A stretch of 64,000 bases of DNA from Azadirachta indica. Taxonomy: Eukaryota; Streptophyta; Magnoliopsida; Sapindales; Meliaceae. Within the stretch, counting starts at the first letter, position 1; each line of letters starts with the position of its first letter. Made by a program: the position numbers and the translations under genes. The stretch lies in the NCBI GenBank assembly GCA_022749755.1, contig CM040450.1, positions 5,508,913 to 5,572,912 of the forward strand. Reading direction: 5' to 3'. Shown here in pieces: positions 11,604-22,461 of the stretch. The notes beneath the pieces were generated by a model. That model made no database searches and was not told the DNA's origin. It was given only the letters and a program-made list of their open reading frames with translations.

Positions 11604-12061
11604 TATTCGTAAAATTTATGTAGATATATTATAACGATATATAATCAATCTTAATTCCACTCAGTTTCTCTGTAGCATGAAATTATTATATCAATCTATG
11701 TTCAAAAAATATGATCAGTTTCATGAAGATTGAATTTTTCTGTCTATTATATTGTATGTACGTTAATTACCTTGAGTATATCCATCCTTGGCTAGTTGTT
11801 CTATCACACGATTTAATAATAATCTCCTTTTCTGCACAACATGTTAGGCTGATGATTATTGTGGAGGAAGATTTGTTTCTGGAAGTGAACCAATCAGTCC
11901 TGATTCTGGCTCATTAATTCTTCGATCAAGGCGACATTATTTTATTGGCCTGCCGAAAATTTTAAGGGCAGGTAACATAAAATTACCATTTTTTTTTTTT
12001 AAAAAAAATGTTTACTATTTTTAATTGTAGTAGTAGTAAATTTATTTAAAAAGAAAGCCAC

Positions 12062-12145
12062 TCGAGGCCTGAGTGGCTAGAGGTTTGCTCTACTTCAGAG
12101 TCCCGGCTTCGAACCACGGTGGCCTCAGTCAGTAGAACAATTTTC
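12062..12145 (+). mobile_element. tRNA-like SINE head
   Basis: The sequence has an A-box-like GAGTGGCTAGAGG near 12078 and a B-box-like GGCTTCGAACC near 12107. It is framed by GAGGCC and GGCCTC, which can pair as in an acceptor stem. No proper anticodon arm of a functional tRNA can be folded by eye. It is followed by AT-rich repetitive sequence, so a tRNA-derived SINE fragment is the best reading. Confidence 0.45.
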
Positions 12146-12155
12146 TTTTAATTCA

Positions 12156-12420
12156 GTGTACAAAATAATATCTACTAAAAATATGAGATTCATTAATTAA
12201 ATATAAAAAATAATGTCTACTTTCGTCCAATTGGGTAGAAAAATAATGTTCACTTTTTCCTAATTAAGTGTAGAAAAATAATACTCATTAGAAATATGAG
12301 ACCCACAAATAACAATTGAACGTAGAAAATAATGTTCACTTTCTCCCAGGTGTGAAAAAATAATATTTACTATAAATATGAAACTCATCAATTAAATGTA
12401 AAAAATAATGTCTACGTAGT
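12156..12420. repeat. Degenerate tandem repeat of about 80 bp units
   Basis: Three diverged units start with GTGTA(G/C)AAAATAAT near 12156, 12268 and 12350. Each holds an AATATGA(G/A)A(C/T)TCAT block and a second (A)AAATAATGT(C/T)(T/C)AC block. The first unit is about 30 bp longer. The array directly follows the SINE-like head and may be part of the same repeat family. Confidence 0.7.
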
Positions 12421-12652
12421 TATTATATAACAGTGCGAGGCCCATCATATTAAAGTGATTTAATTTAAAGTTTCGATAAATTTTTAATTGTACATGTAAT
12501 ATTAAAAAAATTTTAATTAAAAATGATAAAATTGATATCAGTTCGCCGTTAAGATTTAAGAGTAATCAATGAATTTATATTTAAATTATTAAATTCTAAA
12601 AATATCGAGCGTAGTAAGGTGCAAGCTCATTATCTTAATTATCCACAGCATA

Positions 12653-13476
12653 ATGCCGAACGCCGTACCGCTGCTCGGAAGCAACACCGTCATCAACTTA
12701 GCGGCACACAGGCCGCAGCGTCGAGCTAAGAAGTTGAACGATTCGGAGAAAAAACAAACCAGCAGCAATAGCGTAGGCTTTGGCACGGAGAAAAAGGAGC
12801 CGCTGTGGCGCTGCGTTGAAGGTTGTGGGGCTTGCTGCAAGCTTGACAAGGGTCCAGCTTTCGCTACTCCTGAAGAAATTTTCGATGACCCTTCTGATAT
12901 TCAGGTGCCTTTTTCTTTTTATAACCCTGCACTCTTTCTGTTTGTGAATATGAAACTGCGTATAAATTCAATTAACATTTAGAAAATTTTTTCCCGGGAT
13001 TGTAGAGTTAACTTTCTTGCGGTGATTTTAATTTTGTGAAAGTGCAGCTTTACAGAAGCTTGATTGGTCCAGATGGGTGGTGCATAAATTATGACAAGAG
13101 CACGCGCAAGTGCTCTATTTACTCTGGTTAGCCTTATCATTTAGCTATGAAATTAATTTTCCAAGTTTTTATTTTCAAATTTTGAAAATTTATCCTCATT
13201 TCATTTCAGAACGCCCATATTTTTGTCGAGTGGAACCAGATGTATTCCAGTCATTGTATGGAATTACCAAGAAGAAGTTTAACAAGGAAGCATGCAGGTA
13301 GATTTTCTGGTCTAAAGTTATGGCTTTATGGATAACAATTTACTACATGTTGTAGTATTGCTTATGCTTGTCTTGCTTGCAGTTGCTGCAGGGACACCAT
13401 TAGGGCAATATATGGTTCCCATTCGAAGGAATTAGACAATTTCAATCGCGCAATTTGTAGCTCCGATTCTAGCTGA
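12653..13476 (+). CDS. YkgJ-type cysteine-cluster protein (putative Zn/Fe chelating)
   Basis: Four exons close the frame: 12653-12904, 13048-13126, 13210-13297 and 13383-13476, giving 170 residues. All introns have GT/AG ends. A basic, Ser/Lys-rich N-terminus is followed by WRCVEGCGACCKL, which is the C-x3-C-x2-CC cluster. Further cysteines lie in GWCINYDKSTRKCSIY, RPYFCRVEP and EACSCCRDT. This pattern is that of the CxxCxxCC/YkgJ family, proposed to bind Zn or Fe-S and found in bacteria and plastid-bearing eukaryotes. The biochemical role is unknown. The basic N-terminus may be an organelle transit peptide, but no cleavage site is evident. Sequence after the stop (to about 13830) is probably 3' UTR. 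Confidence 0.85.
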
Positions 13477-14188
13477 CTTCGTTTGGCTTGAGTGCTGAAA
13501 GCTGTTTGGTGGTTTTAATGGGGAATACTATATTTACTTGCAAAAGGGCTTTGCACAAGGTAAATATGTGCTACAGGCTGATTGTTCTACCTTAGAAGAT
13601 GACTATAGTCCAGGATCACAGCACGACAAAGATGCTGTTGATACCTTGCTTCACCAGTATTATAGTGTAGCTCAATATGTTAATACTACAGGCTCATCCA
13701 AAATCATGCTTCTTGGGATGCATAAAAGCAATCCAGACTCAAGGAGTTGCTCAATTCTCAAGTACAATATCACCTTCCCTGTCAGTGGTCTTAGGCTACT
13801 TTTGAGCATTTTGTAGCACCATGGAGATATAGAGTTAAATCTGATTGTTCAGATTTAGCAGATGAACTTTGTATCAAACCTTTATCTATTATTCTATTTG
13901 ATTTTAGTTTTGTTGTGTTACCTAACGACATACTTTTGTACGACCAATTCTAACTAGGTCGGCTTCTAATAATCTTTGCCCAAGTTCAAACAGGTAAGTT
14001 AATTGGTCAAAGCTTTTAGAGAGTGATTGTAGCATGTGTAACCCAATACTACCACCTCAAATTCTGTTAAAAACCGTTATTTAAGATCAAAATTGGCTTC
14101 TCACTTGTCACAATACAAGATTCATTCTTTGACACCTCATTCTTGGATCCTGTTATCACTCTTTGCTACCTCTCTCCTTCTCTCTTCA

Positions 14189-14827
14189 ATGGAAAATTCA
14201 CTTTCTCAAATCTTAGCCCCTGTCATGCTGCTCCTTGTAGCTTTCTTTACAGTCTTTCCGACTATTGAATCTGTATGTTCAGACAGCATGGCCAGCACTC
14301 TCACTTCAAGTGGCTTCACCCTCTTCGCTCAGGCACTTCACGCTCACAGCCTAACCCCCGATGCAACCACAGGTCTGACTTACCTTGCTCCACCGGACGA
14401 CACTCTCATTAACCACCCCCTAGATGCTGCCACTGCCCGTGGCCACGTGTCAAAGGCGGGAGCCTTCCATTATGAGACTTTGCTCAGCATTCCTCCCAAT
14501 ACCACCTTCCCCACTCTTCACAACACCAAACTCATTGTTGGCACCGATGGAGAAAGGGTTTCTTTCAATGATGTTCTTGTCGTTATGCCCAATCTTTACT
14601 TTGATGGGTTCTGCGCTGTGCATGGTATTGATCGGCCATTGCTGCCAATTTCGCCCTCATCATCGATTGATGGTCAAACTTTTGCAAAACCGAGAATGGA
14701 GAATAAGCGATCTCCTATGTCTAAAAGGCGTCGAGCAAGAGGAATTTTCAAGGAGTATGTTCGATTCATTCGCAGAGTAAATCATCCAATACCTGTTGAT
14801 GACAATAAGGAATCTCGCAATCCCTGA
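14189..14827 (+). CDS. FAS1-domain protein, fasciclin-like arabinogalactan type
   Basis: The single exon encodes 212 residues from the ATG at 14189, which gives a good signal peptide (MENSLSQILAPVMLLLVAFF...). An in-frame ATG at 14093 would add 32 residues containing another hydrophobic stretch and is less likely. One FAS1 domain follows, with SSGFTLFAQALHAH, GLTYLAPPDDTLI, an H1-like region with HYETLLSIP, and a final VSFNDVLVVMP...VHGIDRPLLP segment. Single-FAS1 plant proteins of this kind (FLA19-21 group) are extracellular and wall-associated. Unusually, there is no hydrophobic GPI-anchor tail. The C-terminus is basic (MSKRRRARG) and polar, and no Pro-rich arabinogalactan module was seen, so it should be secreted rather than anchored. 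Confidence 0.85.
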   Translation: MENSLSQILAPVMLLLVAFFTVFPTIESVCSDSMASTLTSSGFTLFAQALHAHSLTPDATTGLTYLAPPDDTLINHPLDAATARGHVSKAGAFHYETLLSIPPNTTFPTLHNTKLIVGTDGERVSFNDVLVVMPNLYFDGFCAVHGIDRPLLPISPSSSIDGQTFAKPRMENKRSPMSKRRRARGIFKEYVRFIRRVNHPIPVDDNKESRNP

Positions 14828-15641
14828 AATCCTGCGAGTTCTTGGTTTTCTTCTTTCCTATTACTGGGTTCTTGATATCTGTAATTGTAACTTGTTAGTG
14901 CTTGCTAAATCACACTTGACGGAAGAAGTCTGTTACGAAGATTTAGATCCCATATTTTCAAGATCACGGTTCTGCGATTGTATCCTTAAAATTCTGAAGC
15001 AAGGCGAAGCTGCACTTCGTGTTTTATGGTTTAGATTCCTAATATTTCCCATCAGATTCCAATCTGACATACAAACAAGTTTGTGTTTCTTTTGAATTGA
15101 TATCAAGTCTTAACAAACTAGAAATTTTCAATATCCTTGGCATTATCAAATGCAACTTGCAGACAATATATCGAAATAGGATGATCCCGTAACCTTTTTT
15201 TTTTTTTAAATTTTTGGGGGTGAAGAATCCTGAAGAATCACCGTTAGGTGAATTATCAATTTTCAATATGATTGCAATTGAACCGTGCAAGGATAAGCTT
15301 CCGATTCTCTTCCCCTAGAAAAGATAAGAGAGCACAAACGGACTGGCGCAGGAAGAGGATGTGACTACTTTGTTTTAGTGACGGAAAAAAACCGCATCAG
15401 ATTCTCTGGCGAAATTCTTAAAGATACCCAACTTTCTACCACTTTTCATACAAAAAGAGAGATTCGATTGAGAAATGGTCTCAAGCTGATGATACGTCAA
15501 GATTTTAGAGATTTTAGAGTAAATCTCGCGATAATATATTGGTTGGTGCAGTCGGGCAACCTCCAAAATGCCATAGCGAAACCGCCAACACACAAGCACA
15601 AAGACTGAAGAAGGTTTCTGGAGCTTGACTAGCACCTTCCA
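14828..15641. other. Spacer, probably UTRs of flanking genes
   Basis: Open frames here (14796-15095 and 15378-15608) show no recognisable domain. The segment from about 15300 probably contains the leader of the gene at 15642. A T run lies at about 15197-15207. Confidence 0.45.
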
Positions 15642-16220
15642 ATGACCAGCTCCGCCACTCCCCACGTTCAAGGTGCAGCAATCACAGAGGATTATCCCAC
15701 TGTGTTTTTGGATGGTTATGTAACTGCAGAAACTTACCACGACACTACTCCATTGTTTGATGCCATAAGTTATCCCTATCCTGTTTCTGCTTCTGACCTC
15801 CCCTTTTCTTCCCTACAAGGAGCAGCTTACTATGGAAACCAGCCGTCACACAGTGCTTGTACATACTGGCAGAGCAATGACGACTCTGGTTTTGGTAGCT
15901 GCTGGGGGGAGAAGCTATTCTCTTATAACTACGGCCCTAATGGCAATGAAGATCGTGTTCGAACAGAGGAGACCTCCCAAAATGAAGAACATTATGACAC
16001 CGATTTTAGTTATCACGAGGAAAACGTTAACCAGCCTGCTTTTGACTACAATGCTTGTTATGAGTCTTGTTCTGATTACATACAGGAAATTTTCAACTAC
16101 ACTAAGAAAGAACCCAGACCTAATTACGGCTCTAGCCTGGAAGAAATGGGGTTCTGTGAAGGAGTTTTCGGTTACTGGCCCTGCTTGTACCAGCAAATGC
16201 GACTAAACTATCAACAGTGA
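15642..16220 (+). CDS. Acidic plant protein of unknown function
   Basis: The single open frame encodes 192 residues and is rich in Tyr, Ser, Asp, Glu and Asn, with little predicted order. The central part reads EDRVRTEETSQNEEHYDTD. Towards the C-terminus are CYESCSDYIQEIF and a compact motif EEMGFCEGVFGYWPCL, which looks conserved in character (Gly, Cys and Trp spaced as in a short binding module). I do not recognise the family. There is no signal peptide or membrane segment. Coding is supported by length and composition in an AT-rich region, and by a plausible leader upstream. The start at 15642 is the first ATG of the frame. Confidence 0.65.
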   Translation: MTSSATPHVQGAAITEDYPTVFLDGYVTAETYHDTTPLFDAISYPYPVSASDLPFSSLQGAAYYGNQPSHSACTYWQSNDDSGFGSCWGEKLFSYNYGPNGNEDRVRTEETSQNEEHYDTDFSYHEENVNQPAFDYNACYESCSDYIQEIFNYTKKEPRPNYGSSLEEMGFCEGVFGYWPCLYQQMRLNYQQ

Positions 16221-17020
16221 ACTAATAACTAGAGGCTTGGAGATTTAGGAAGGTCGCTCTAATGGAGAGAAGTGAAGCTCTCTCTCCCTCAGAACCTTTT
16301 CCCACGTAACCTGTATCCTAAGAGTAAGGAAAGGATTTCAAATAAATGTCTGTATTAAGAGTTCAATAATGCTATTCTGGACCTCTTCTAGCTACTATTA
16401 TTCTACAAATGCTGGTTTCAACTTTCACGCAAGAATTTCTATAAGAAGCTCAACTGGGTCCGGTTTACCATAATCAGATACAGTCTTTATTTTCAAGTTC
16501 CATTAAGAGTCAGAAGTGCATAATAACCTTGATAATCATGTAAAACCTGCCCCAACTCAGTTAACTCTATGAGAGCATTCTGTTAAAGAAAACTACCAAT
16601 ATACTACTAAGTTCATATGTCACATCAAATACACAATTCTGCAAATAGTATGCAGTAACTCAGTCATCTTATTTGCTTTGCATTTCAGTCTCTCATCACT
16701 TGGTCCTAATACATCCACCAATGTTACCAAAGCCAACATTAGAAGACATTCTGCTTCTTCCAGCAGTATAACGCATATGATTTCAGTCCATCAAACCAGT
16801 AACATACCAATTGCCAACAAGGCCAGGAGGCAACCATAGATAGAGGATACATTCTGGGTAGCAAGAACATCATATCTCCTATTACCTTAGAAGAACATTT
16901 TAATAATGTACATGCATTGCAGAAATTTCACATAAGTATAATTTTTCATTTTTATCTGACGAGCAAAATCAATGTAAGATCAACTCACTGTACACGAGGT
17001 ATACAAGTTATAATCATTCA
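16221..17020. other. Convergent 3' region without a recognisable gene
   Basis: It lies between the end of the + strand gene at 16220 and the end of the - strand gene at 17021, and probably contains both 3' UTRs. No coding signal was recognised. Confidence 0.5.
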
Positions 17021-18884
17021 TCATATTACAGTACCAAGGCCCAATTCGTCCTCAATCTCATCACCCTCTTCAAATAGCTTTAAGAACCGAGCCTGATCCT
17101 GTAGCCTCTTCCTCTTCTGCCAATACTTATAAGCAGCTATCAATCCGATAATTGTTACAGTTGAAGCCAGTACACTTATCAGTATTATTACAGCAACGTG
17201 CATTTTCTTCCTTCCAATATATGTTCCAGATTCTGAATTGGAATTTACAAACATGTTAAACAGAGGAATGATTATACTTTGGACAGAATAAATTAATTAC
17301 TAAAGTTGCACAACAGAATCAAATGTTCACATGCAGATGCACATTTATCCAAATTTAAGGAACAATTCTCTCATATGGCACTATTAAAGAGCTACATATA
17401 AGGGATCAAGGGCATCTAAAATTTTCCAGAAGCAATAAATATGAACTGAAGGCTGCAGCATCTTTAGATGATGAGCAATATGTCCACACAATTATGCTTT
17501 TACAATCCACTTCAAGATCCATAGCCATTCATTTCATTGTGTCTACAAAATTCATTGTGCCACAATTTTCTAGCTCATTTGTATCTTGCAAGGCACTTTT
17601 TAGGACTACCTAGACATTGTAAGAAGCTAGGCATAATATACCAATTTGTCAGCAACAAAAGGTGAAATTCTATGCCACTAAACTAGCACATTGACATAAT
17701 ATATCAGTTGCAAAGGTCAAGTGTAAATGGCCAGGTTAAAATGCAGCAACAGCAGCTTCAGTTAAATAAAATAATCGACTCACCACTTGTTCGAGACTCG
17801 CACTGCAGACACAGAAAAGAAGCATCAAATTCCTTCTCCATTTTTCGAGTATATTTACCCTCATTAGCTGTAAAATCAGAAGGACAAAACTCCCACTCAT
17901 CAAATACATCATCTGATTTAAGGCTATCCTTCTCATAAAACCCACATCGCTTGCATTTCGTCCCCGAAAATTCTGTTAGAGGCTGGAGACACGAAAATTA
18001 TAATTTCAGCATTACCAATTCAAACAAAATCTTTCAAACTTTCCAGTTTCCAAAAAGTTTTATATTATCAGAAACAATAATGCACAGATTTACACTGTCT
18101 TTTAGAGCGCTCTTTAGAAAGCACTTTCGGTCTAAGCACTTACACAAAAGTAGTTTGTAGAAAAGCCCCCATCAAGCCCTTCCCAAAAGCATCTCATGGG
18201 CTCTTTTAGCCAAAAAAACTTTTTTTTTTTTTTCTATATCAACCACACACTGATCAACTATTCCAAAGTGCTTTCATAGTACCAAAAGGGTGGGCACCTA
18301 AATACTCGCCTAATCAAGATAGGCTCGTGAACTAATTACCAGAAAATTGAAACTAAGCTATAACAGGCATTTACAAGTATGTATTGATAACAAAACACAA
18401 ATTGAGAAGTGTGACATAAATGATAAACCTGCCAAGATTCTTCACCCTTGAAAGCATACTTCGTATTTTTTTCCTTGACATCTGGTAGAATCGTCTCGTT
18501 CTCTCCTTTACACTTGAAATAAACTGTTGGTTTAGCGCCTAACCAGTCGTGTGTTCTATATATTTTAATCGAATCTAACGTTACAACTGCCGTTAATACG
18601 AATCCTGCCAACAAGAAAATCAGCTTCATCAAATTCAAACTCTCATATACGAGAAACAAGATTGAAGATGAAACTCGACTAAATCAACAAGTTCAATTTT
18701 TACGTCAATCACGACACGTTAGCTCATACGCAGGACTCCGAAAACACCAATTTCAAAACTAAACAGAAATCAAATAACATATGTTTGTTTCTCGTGGAAT
18801 TTTACCTGGAAAGCAGTTGAAGGAGATCCAAAGCACGAGGAAAACACAGCAAACGCTCGAATTCAGCGGACACCGAACCGACAT
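17021..18884 (-). CDS. Type I membrane protein of a conserved but uncharacterised plant kind
   Basis: Four exons on the minus strand (18884-18806, 18604-18429, 17982-17784 and 17232-17021) join in frame to 221 residues, all with GT/AG borders. The first exon gives a signal peptide (VCCVFLVLWISFNCF). The lumenal or extracellular part (about 27-155) contains KCKGE, CKRCGFYEK, EFCPSDF and FLCLQCES, cysteine pairs that look like a small disulphide or metal-binding fold. One membrane helix follows (VAVIILISVLASTVTIIGLI), then a basic stop-transfer stretch YKYWQKRKR and an acidic tail FEEGDEIEDELGLGTVI. I do not recognise a named function. The architecture suggests a secretory-pathway or cell-surface protein. 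Confidence 0.85.
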
Positions 18885-19980
18885 TGCGAGCTGTATCACT
18901 GATTGATTAAGTTAATTTAGGAAGCGCAAGCCGACACGGATCGATCAGAGAAATGTCCAGGAATGCGCACTACGCACCTCTCCGTCCTCGGTGTTTCGAT
19001 CAAATTACGGAGGTAGCTGGAATCGTATGGCGGTTTTTTTTCTTGGTTTTTTTTTTTTTCCTTTTGCGTGTGAGAGGGACAAAGTTAGAGAAGCTGACCG
19101 GTTCGTGCTACGTGTTAGGCGAGATGGTGGCATGGGTCAGGCCGGGTGTGCATTACGGACTGCTGTAAAGATATTTCCACGTCATGATTGAGGTAAAGAT
19201 GTGTGACGTGGCGGGATCAGGCTGGATCGTTGGGGAAGTTTGGACAAATCGGACCATTCAACTGTCGCAACGTCATAACTAATATATTTAATATACTTAA
19301 AATTTCTTAATTCGAATTCAACTTTTTGAGCGTCTCCATCATTTACGAAGATTAATTTTTGAACGATTGTCTCGTGTTGACGATCAAACTCTTCAAATTC
19401 TATATCTGAAACTGAAATTTTTTACATAATCGTATAAGTTATTTTTGTAAATGAATAAAATTTTTTTTCACATGCATCTATCAAATCCCAAACTAATTAA
19501 AGTTTGTGCTTTACTACTCTTCCAAAATTGTGTTAAATTAAATAGCACTGCTACGTAAACAAATTTATATGCATATAGATATAATAATATCATAATATTA
19601 TAATATTATTACTACATATTTTATATTTTCACAAAAATAAATAAAAATTTACGTGAGAAAATAAATATTCACAACAGTAAAATAAATGAATTATATAAAA
19701 TACTTCAAAAACGTGTTATTTATTTTAATATTGTTTTTGTTACTATATTAATCAGGTTAAATAGGTTGTGTTGTGACTTACGTCAAACAATACTATTACT
19801 AATTTTCAGAAAAAAAAAACATAATTACTAATTATTGAAAGAATAAATGGTAGCTGATGTTGTACCACTTATTTATTAATCATATTGTATTTATATTTTT
19901 TTGTCAATATAAAATTTTATTATATTATACTTAACATAAATGTAAAAAAGTATGTATGAATTGTCATTCTATATATAAAT
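18885..19980. other. Promoter region of the - strand membrane-protein gene, then AT-rich DNA
   Basis: Positions 18885-19260 are comparatively GC-rich and lie just upstream of the membrane-protein gene, so they probably contain its promoter and leader. From 19270 the DNA is AT-rich with no gene seen. Confidence 0.45.
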
Positions 19981-19995
19981 TATATATATATAAGA

Positions 19996-20890
19996 TAACG
20001 GATTGGCAACTTTATATTTTTATACATATATTTATATTATTTATAAATTTTTAAATTTATATATTTTTATAAAGTTGAGATTGAATTTAATACATATAAT
20101 TAATTCACCATAATTAATGTATATGTTTAAACTCAATTGTTAGAAGTGCATCTAACAATTTATAAACAAGTATAAATATATATATATATTATAGGTTTGT
20201 TACGTGCAAACTATTAAAAGTGTATATGGAGAAGGATTAACAATCTCATTATTTTACGCATACTTAATATTATTTGTAGGTCATTAGATATAAATACATC
20301 TAACGATTGAGATTGAATTTAACATATACATTAATTATTATGATTTAATGACATGGTTGAACTCAATCTCAATTGTTTGATGTATATATATTTGAATTCA
20401 ACACCTTACAAATTATATAAAGATATGTATAAAATAATAGGGTTACTGATTCCTTTCTTTATATATAAGGAAAGATTGGGACCACCATATTTTTATATAT
20501 ATTTTTACACTAATTATTAACCGTTACATTTAAATACTTACAACAATTGATACTAAGTCTAAAATATAATAATTATTAATATATATATTAGATTCAATTT
20601 TAACTGTTTGAGGCATTTAAATCTAATAGCTTATAAATGATATAAAATTTTGTGTTAAAAAAAAAAAGCTCTGATCCTTCCCACCTCATACACACACATA
20701 TATATAGAAAGATCATAAATCTCATATTTTTATACATATTTTTATATCTTTTATTTCTAAGTATCTAACTGTTGGTATTAAATATCAAATATATAATTAA
20801 TGCATAGTAATTAATGTACATATTATATTTAATATCAACTGTTAAAAATGTTTAAATCTAATAGTTTATAAAATAGTATAAAAATATGGG
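19996..20890. repeat. Series of four related palindromic MITE-like repeats
   Basis: Units at about 19996-20180, 20232-20440, 20470-20660 and 20672-20890 share the same plan. Each has an arm with ATTTTTATA(C/T)ATAT, then (A)TCTAAC..TTGAGATTGAATTTAA or a diverged form, a centre rich in ATTAAT, and then the inverted arm (AACTCAATTGTTAGA, TCAATCTCAATTGTTTGA, TCAATTTTAACTGTTTGA or TATCAACTGTTAAAA) ending in (T)TATAAA..TATAAA. Each unit is itself an imperfect inverted repeat of about 200 bp. No coding capacity is present. Confidence 0.65.
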
Positions 20891-20899
20891 ATATATATA

Positions 20900-21867
20900 T
20901 ACATATAATTTCAAAATGACATTATCATAAAATGTTTCTTCTTCCTCTAACATGCTATTGTAATTCACTAGATTCAGTTATATTTTCTTATATTTAATTT
21001 CTTGTTCATCCTTTTAGTTTATCTTGTCTCATTTTTTTGGCGTGAGGCCTAATATTCTGGCTTTTTAATTTGGAAAAAAGAAATTATTCCTTTGTTTAAT
21101 AGGGGTGTTATTTAAATGAAAAAATTATGTCACACCTAAAAAGTAATAAGTTATTAATTTTATAAGTCAATTTACATCTAATTATTAAATAAGATTGGAA
21201 AAAAAAGAAGAAAATAATTTGGTTGACTTATATCAAGAATTCTTTTTTTAAAAAAATTATATTAAATAAAATTCAAATTCATCTCAATGAGTAGCAGTAA
21301 TATTTTAATCTTAAAGTTTAAACAATTCAACCAACTACAGCCAACAAAATATCAAGAATTAATTTATAATATATGTATAAGATTAATATATATATGATAA
21401 AATTCATATCTAAAATGTTATCAATAAGATCAATTTTATCTTCATAGTTAATTCGAAAAATTGTTAATTTGAGCGAACTGCCCTTATAACAAAATACAAT
21501 TTTATGATTTTAAACAAAAATTCTGTTATAAATTGCACAAATTTTCGGAGAATGAAACCGATCTAACAATCCTCAAATTATGATGCACCATCCTTTTGAT
21601 ATTGAATAAAGAAGAATTTATTTCTTAAAAACAATATTAACCAAATAAAAAATAGAAAACTATAAATATATTAATTAATTGAAAAAGAAAACTAATTGGA
21701 TTAAATAAAGAAAATTACAATAATTAAGGGCCAAGTGTAGCTATGACCAGGACGGTAACAAAGGATCCATTTTTAGAAACAATGGCCAATAAACTCTCTT
21801 CTTCTTGCTCATTTGTGTGCGAGCCGGTGCTCTCGGATCCTGAGAGTAGCCTGCTTAACCCAGAACA
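20900..21867. other. AT-rich upstream region of the PR-1 gene
   Basis: No gene is seen. A TATAAATATA sequence at about 21661 could serve as a TATA element but lies about 200 bp before the ATG, so its use is uncertain. Confidence 0.4.
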
Positions 21868-22461
21868 ATGTCGATAACTCGAATTCTGACAGTCACCTTC
21901 TTGTTCTCTTCTCTCCTCCTTATCATCGTCTCCGCCAACGTCATTCCTCATCCGAAACCCCCAGCAGACAAACTAGGTCCCAAGCCCATCGACCCACCAA
22001 AGAATCCTGTTCCCAAAGGAGACCAACTTGGCAAGCAAGCACGAGAGTTTCTCGACGCCCACAACAGAATCAGGGTGACCAAAGGCGAGCCGCCCCTGGT
22101 GTGGGACAAACAGTTAGCAAAGTACGCCAAGAAATGGGCGGCCGAGCGAATTAACGACTGCAAAATGATACATTCGAATGGTCCTCATGGAGAGAACTTG
22201 TTCTGGGGCGGACGAGACCACTGGACTCCGACGGAAGTGGTAGATTCATGGGCCAGCGAAGCGCAGTTCTACAACGAGCAGACACATCAGTGCAAGCCAG
22301 GTGAAATGTGCGGACACTACACGCAGATTGTATGGAGGGACACTCAGAGGGTTGGCTGCACCAGGAGGAAGTGTAATAATGGAGGTTATTATTTTGTTTG
22401 CAGCTACGATCCGCCGGGCAATTACGTTGATGAAAATCCATTCGGTGGCAAATTACGGTAG
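21868..22461 (+). CDS. PR-1-like secreted CAP-domain protein
   Basis: The intronless gene encodes 197 residues. Residues 1-23 form a signal peptide (ILTVTFLFSSLLLIIVSA). A Pro-rich linker of about 30 residues (HPKPPADKLGPKPIDPPKNP) precedes the CAP domain. The CAP domain has FLDAHNRIR, PLVWDKQLAKYAKKWA, the NDCKMIHSNGPHGENLFWG block, the CGHYTQIVWRDTQRVGC signature and a final FVCSYDPPGNYVDENPF. The CAP cavity residues (His in HSNGPHGENL and HYTQ, Glu in GEN) and six cysteines are present, so it looks functional. PR-1 proteins are apoplastic, bind sterols and are often induced by defence signals. The Pro-rich linker separates this member from classical short PR-1. AATAAA at about 22674 may be its polyadenylation signal. 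Confidence 0.95.
   Translation: MSITRILTVTFLFSSLLLIIVSANVIPHPKPPADKLGPKPIDPPKNPVPKGDQLGKQAREFLDAHNRIRVTKGEPPLVWDKQLAKYAKKWAAERINDCKMIHSNGPHGENLFWGGRDHWTPTEVVDSWASEAQFYNEQTHQCKPGEMCGHYTQIVWRDTQRVGCTRRKCNNGGYYFVCSYDPPGNYVDENPFGGKLR

Larger units (their letters stand above)
10402..12060. other. AT-rich intergenic DNA downstream of ABCG
   Basis: It contains no recognisable gene. It holds a GGAT microsatellite (10818-10853), a TA microsatellite (11579-11603) and a tract near 10930-10995 similar to the flank of ABCG copy 2. A more GC-rich patch at about 11480-11540 is not identified. Confidence 0.5.

Noticed and set aside
12062..12145. Functional tRNA gene
   Set aside because: A and B boxes are present, but a proper anticodon arm and a 7 bp acceptor stem could not be found by eye.
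13538..13816. 92-residue open frame downstream of the YkgJ-type gene
   Set aside because: It follows the stop codon closely, matches no family and is best explained as 3' UTR.
14796..15095. 99-residue open frame overlapping the end of the FAS1 gene
   Set aside because: Overlaps the stop of a well-supported gene in another frame and shows no domain.
18953..19191. Two overlapping + strand frames upstream of the membrane-protein gene
   Set aside because: They lie in the promoter region, are rich in Phe from a T run and resemble no protein.
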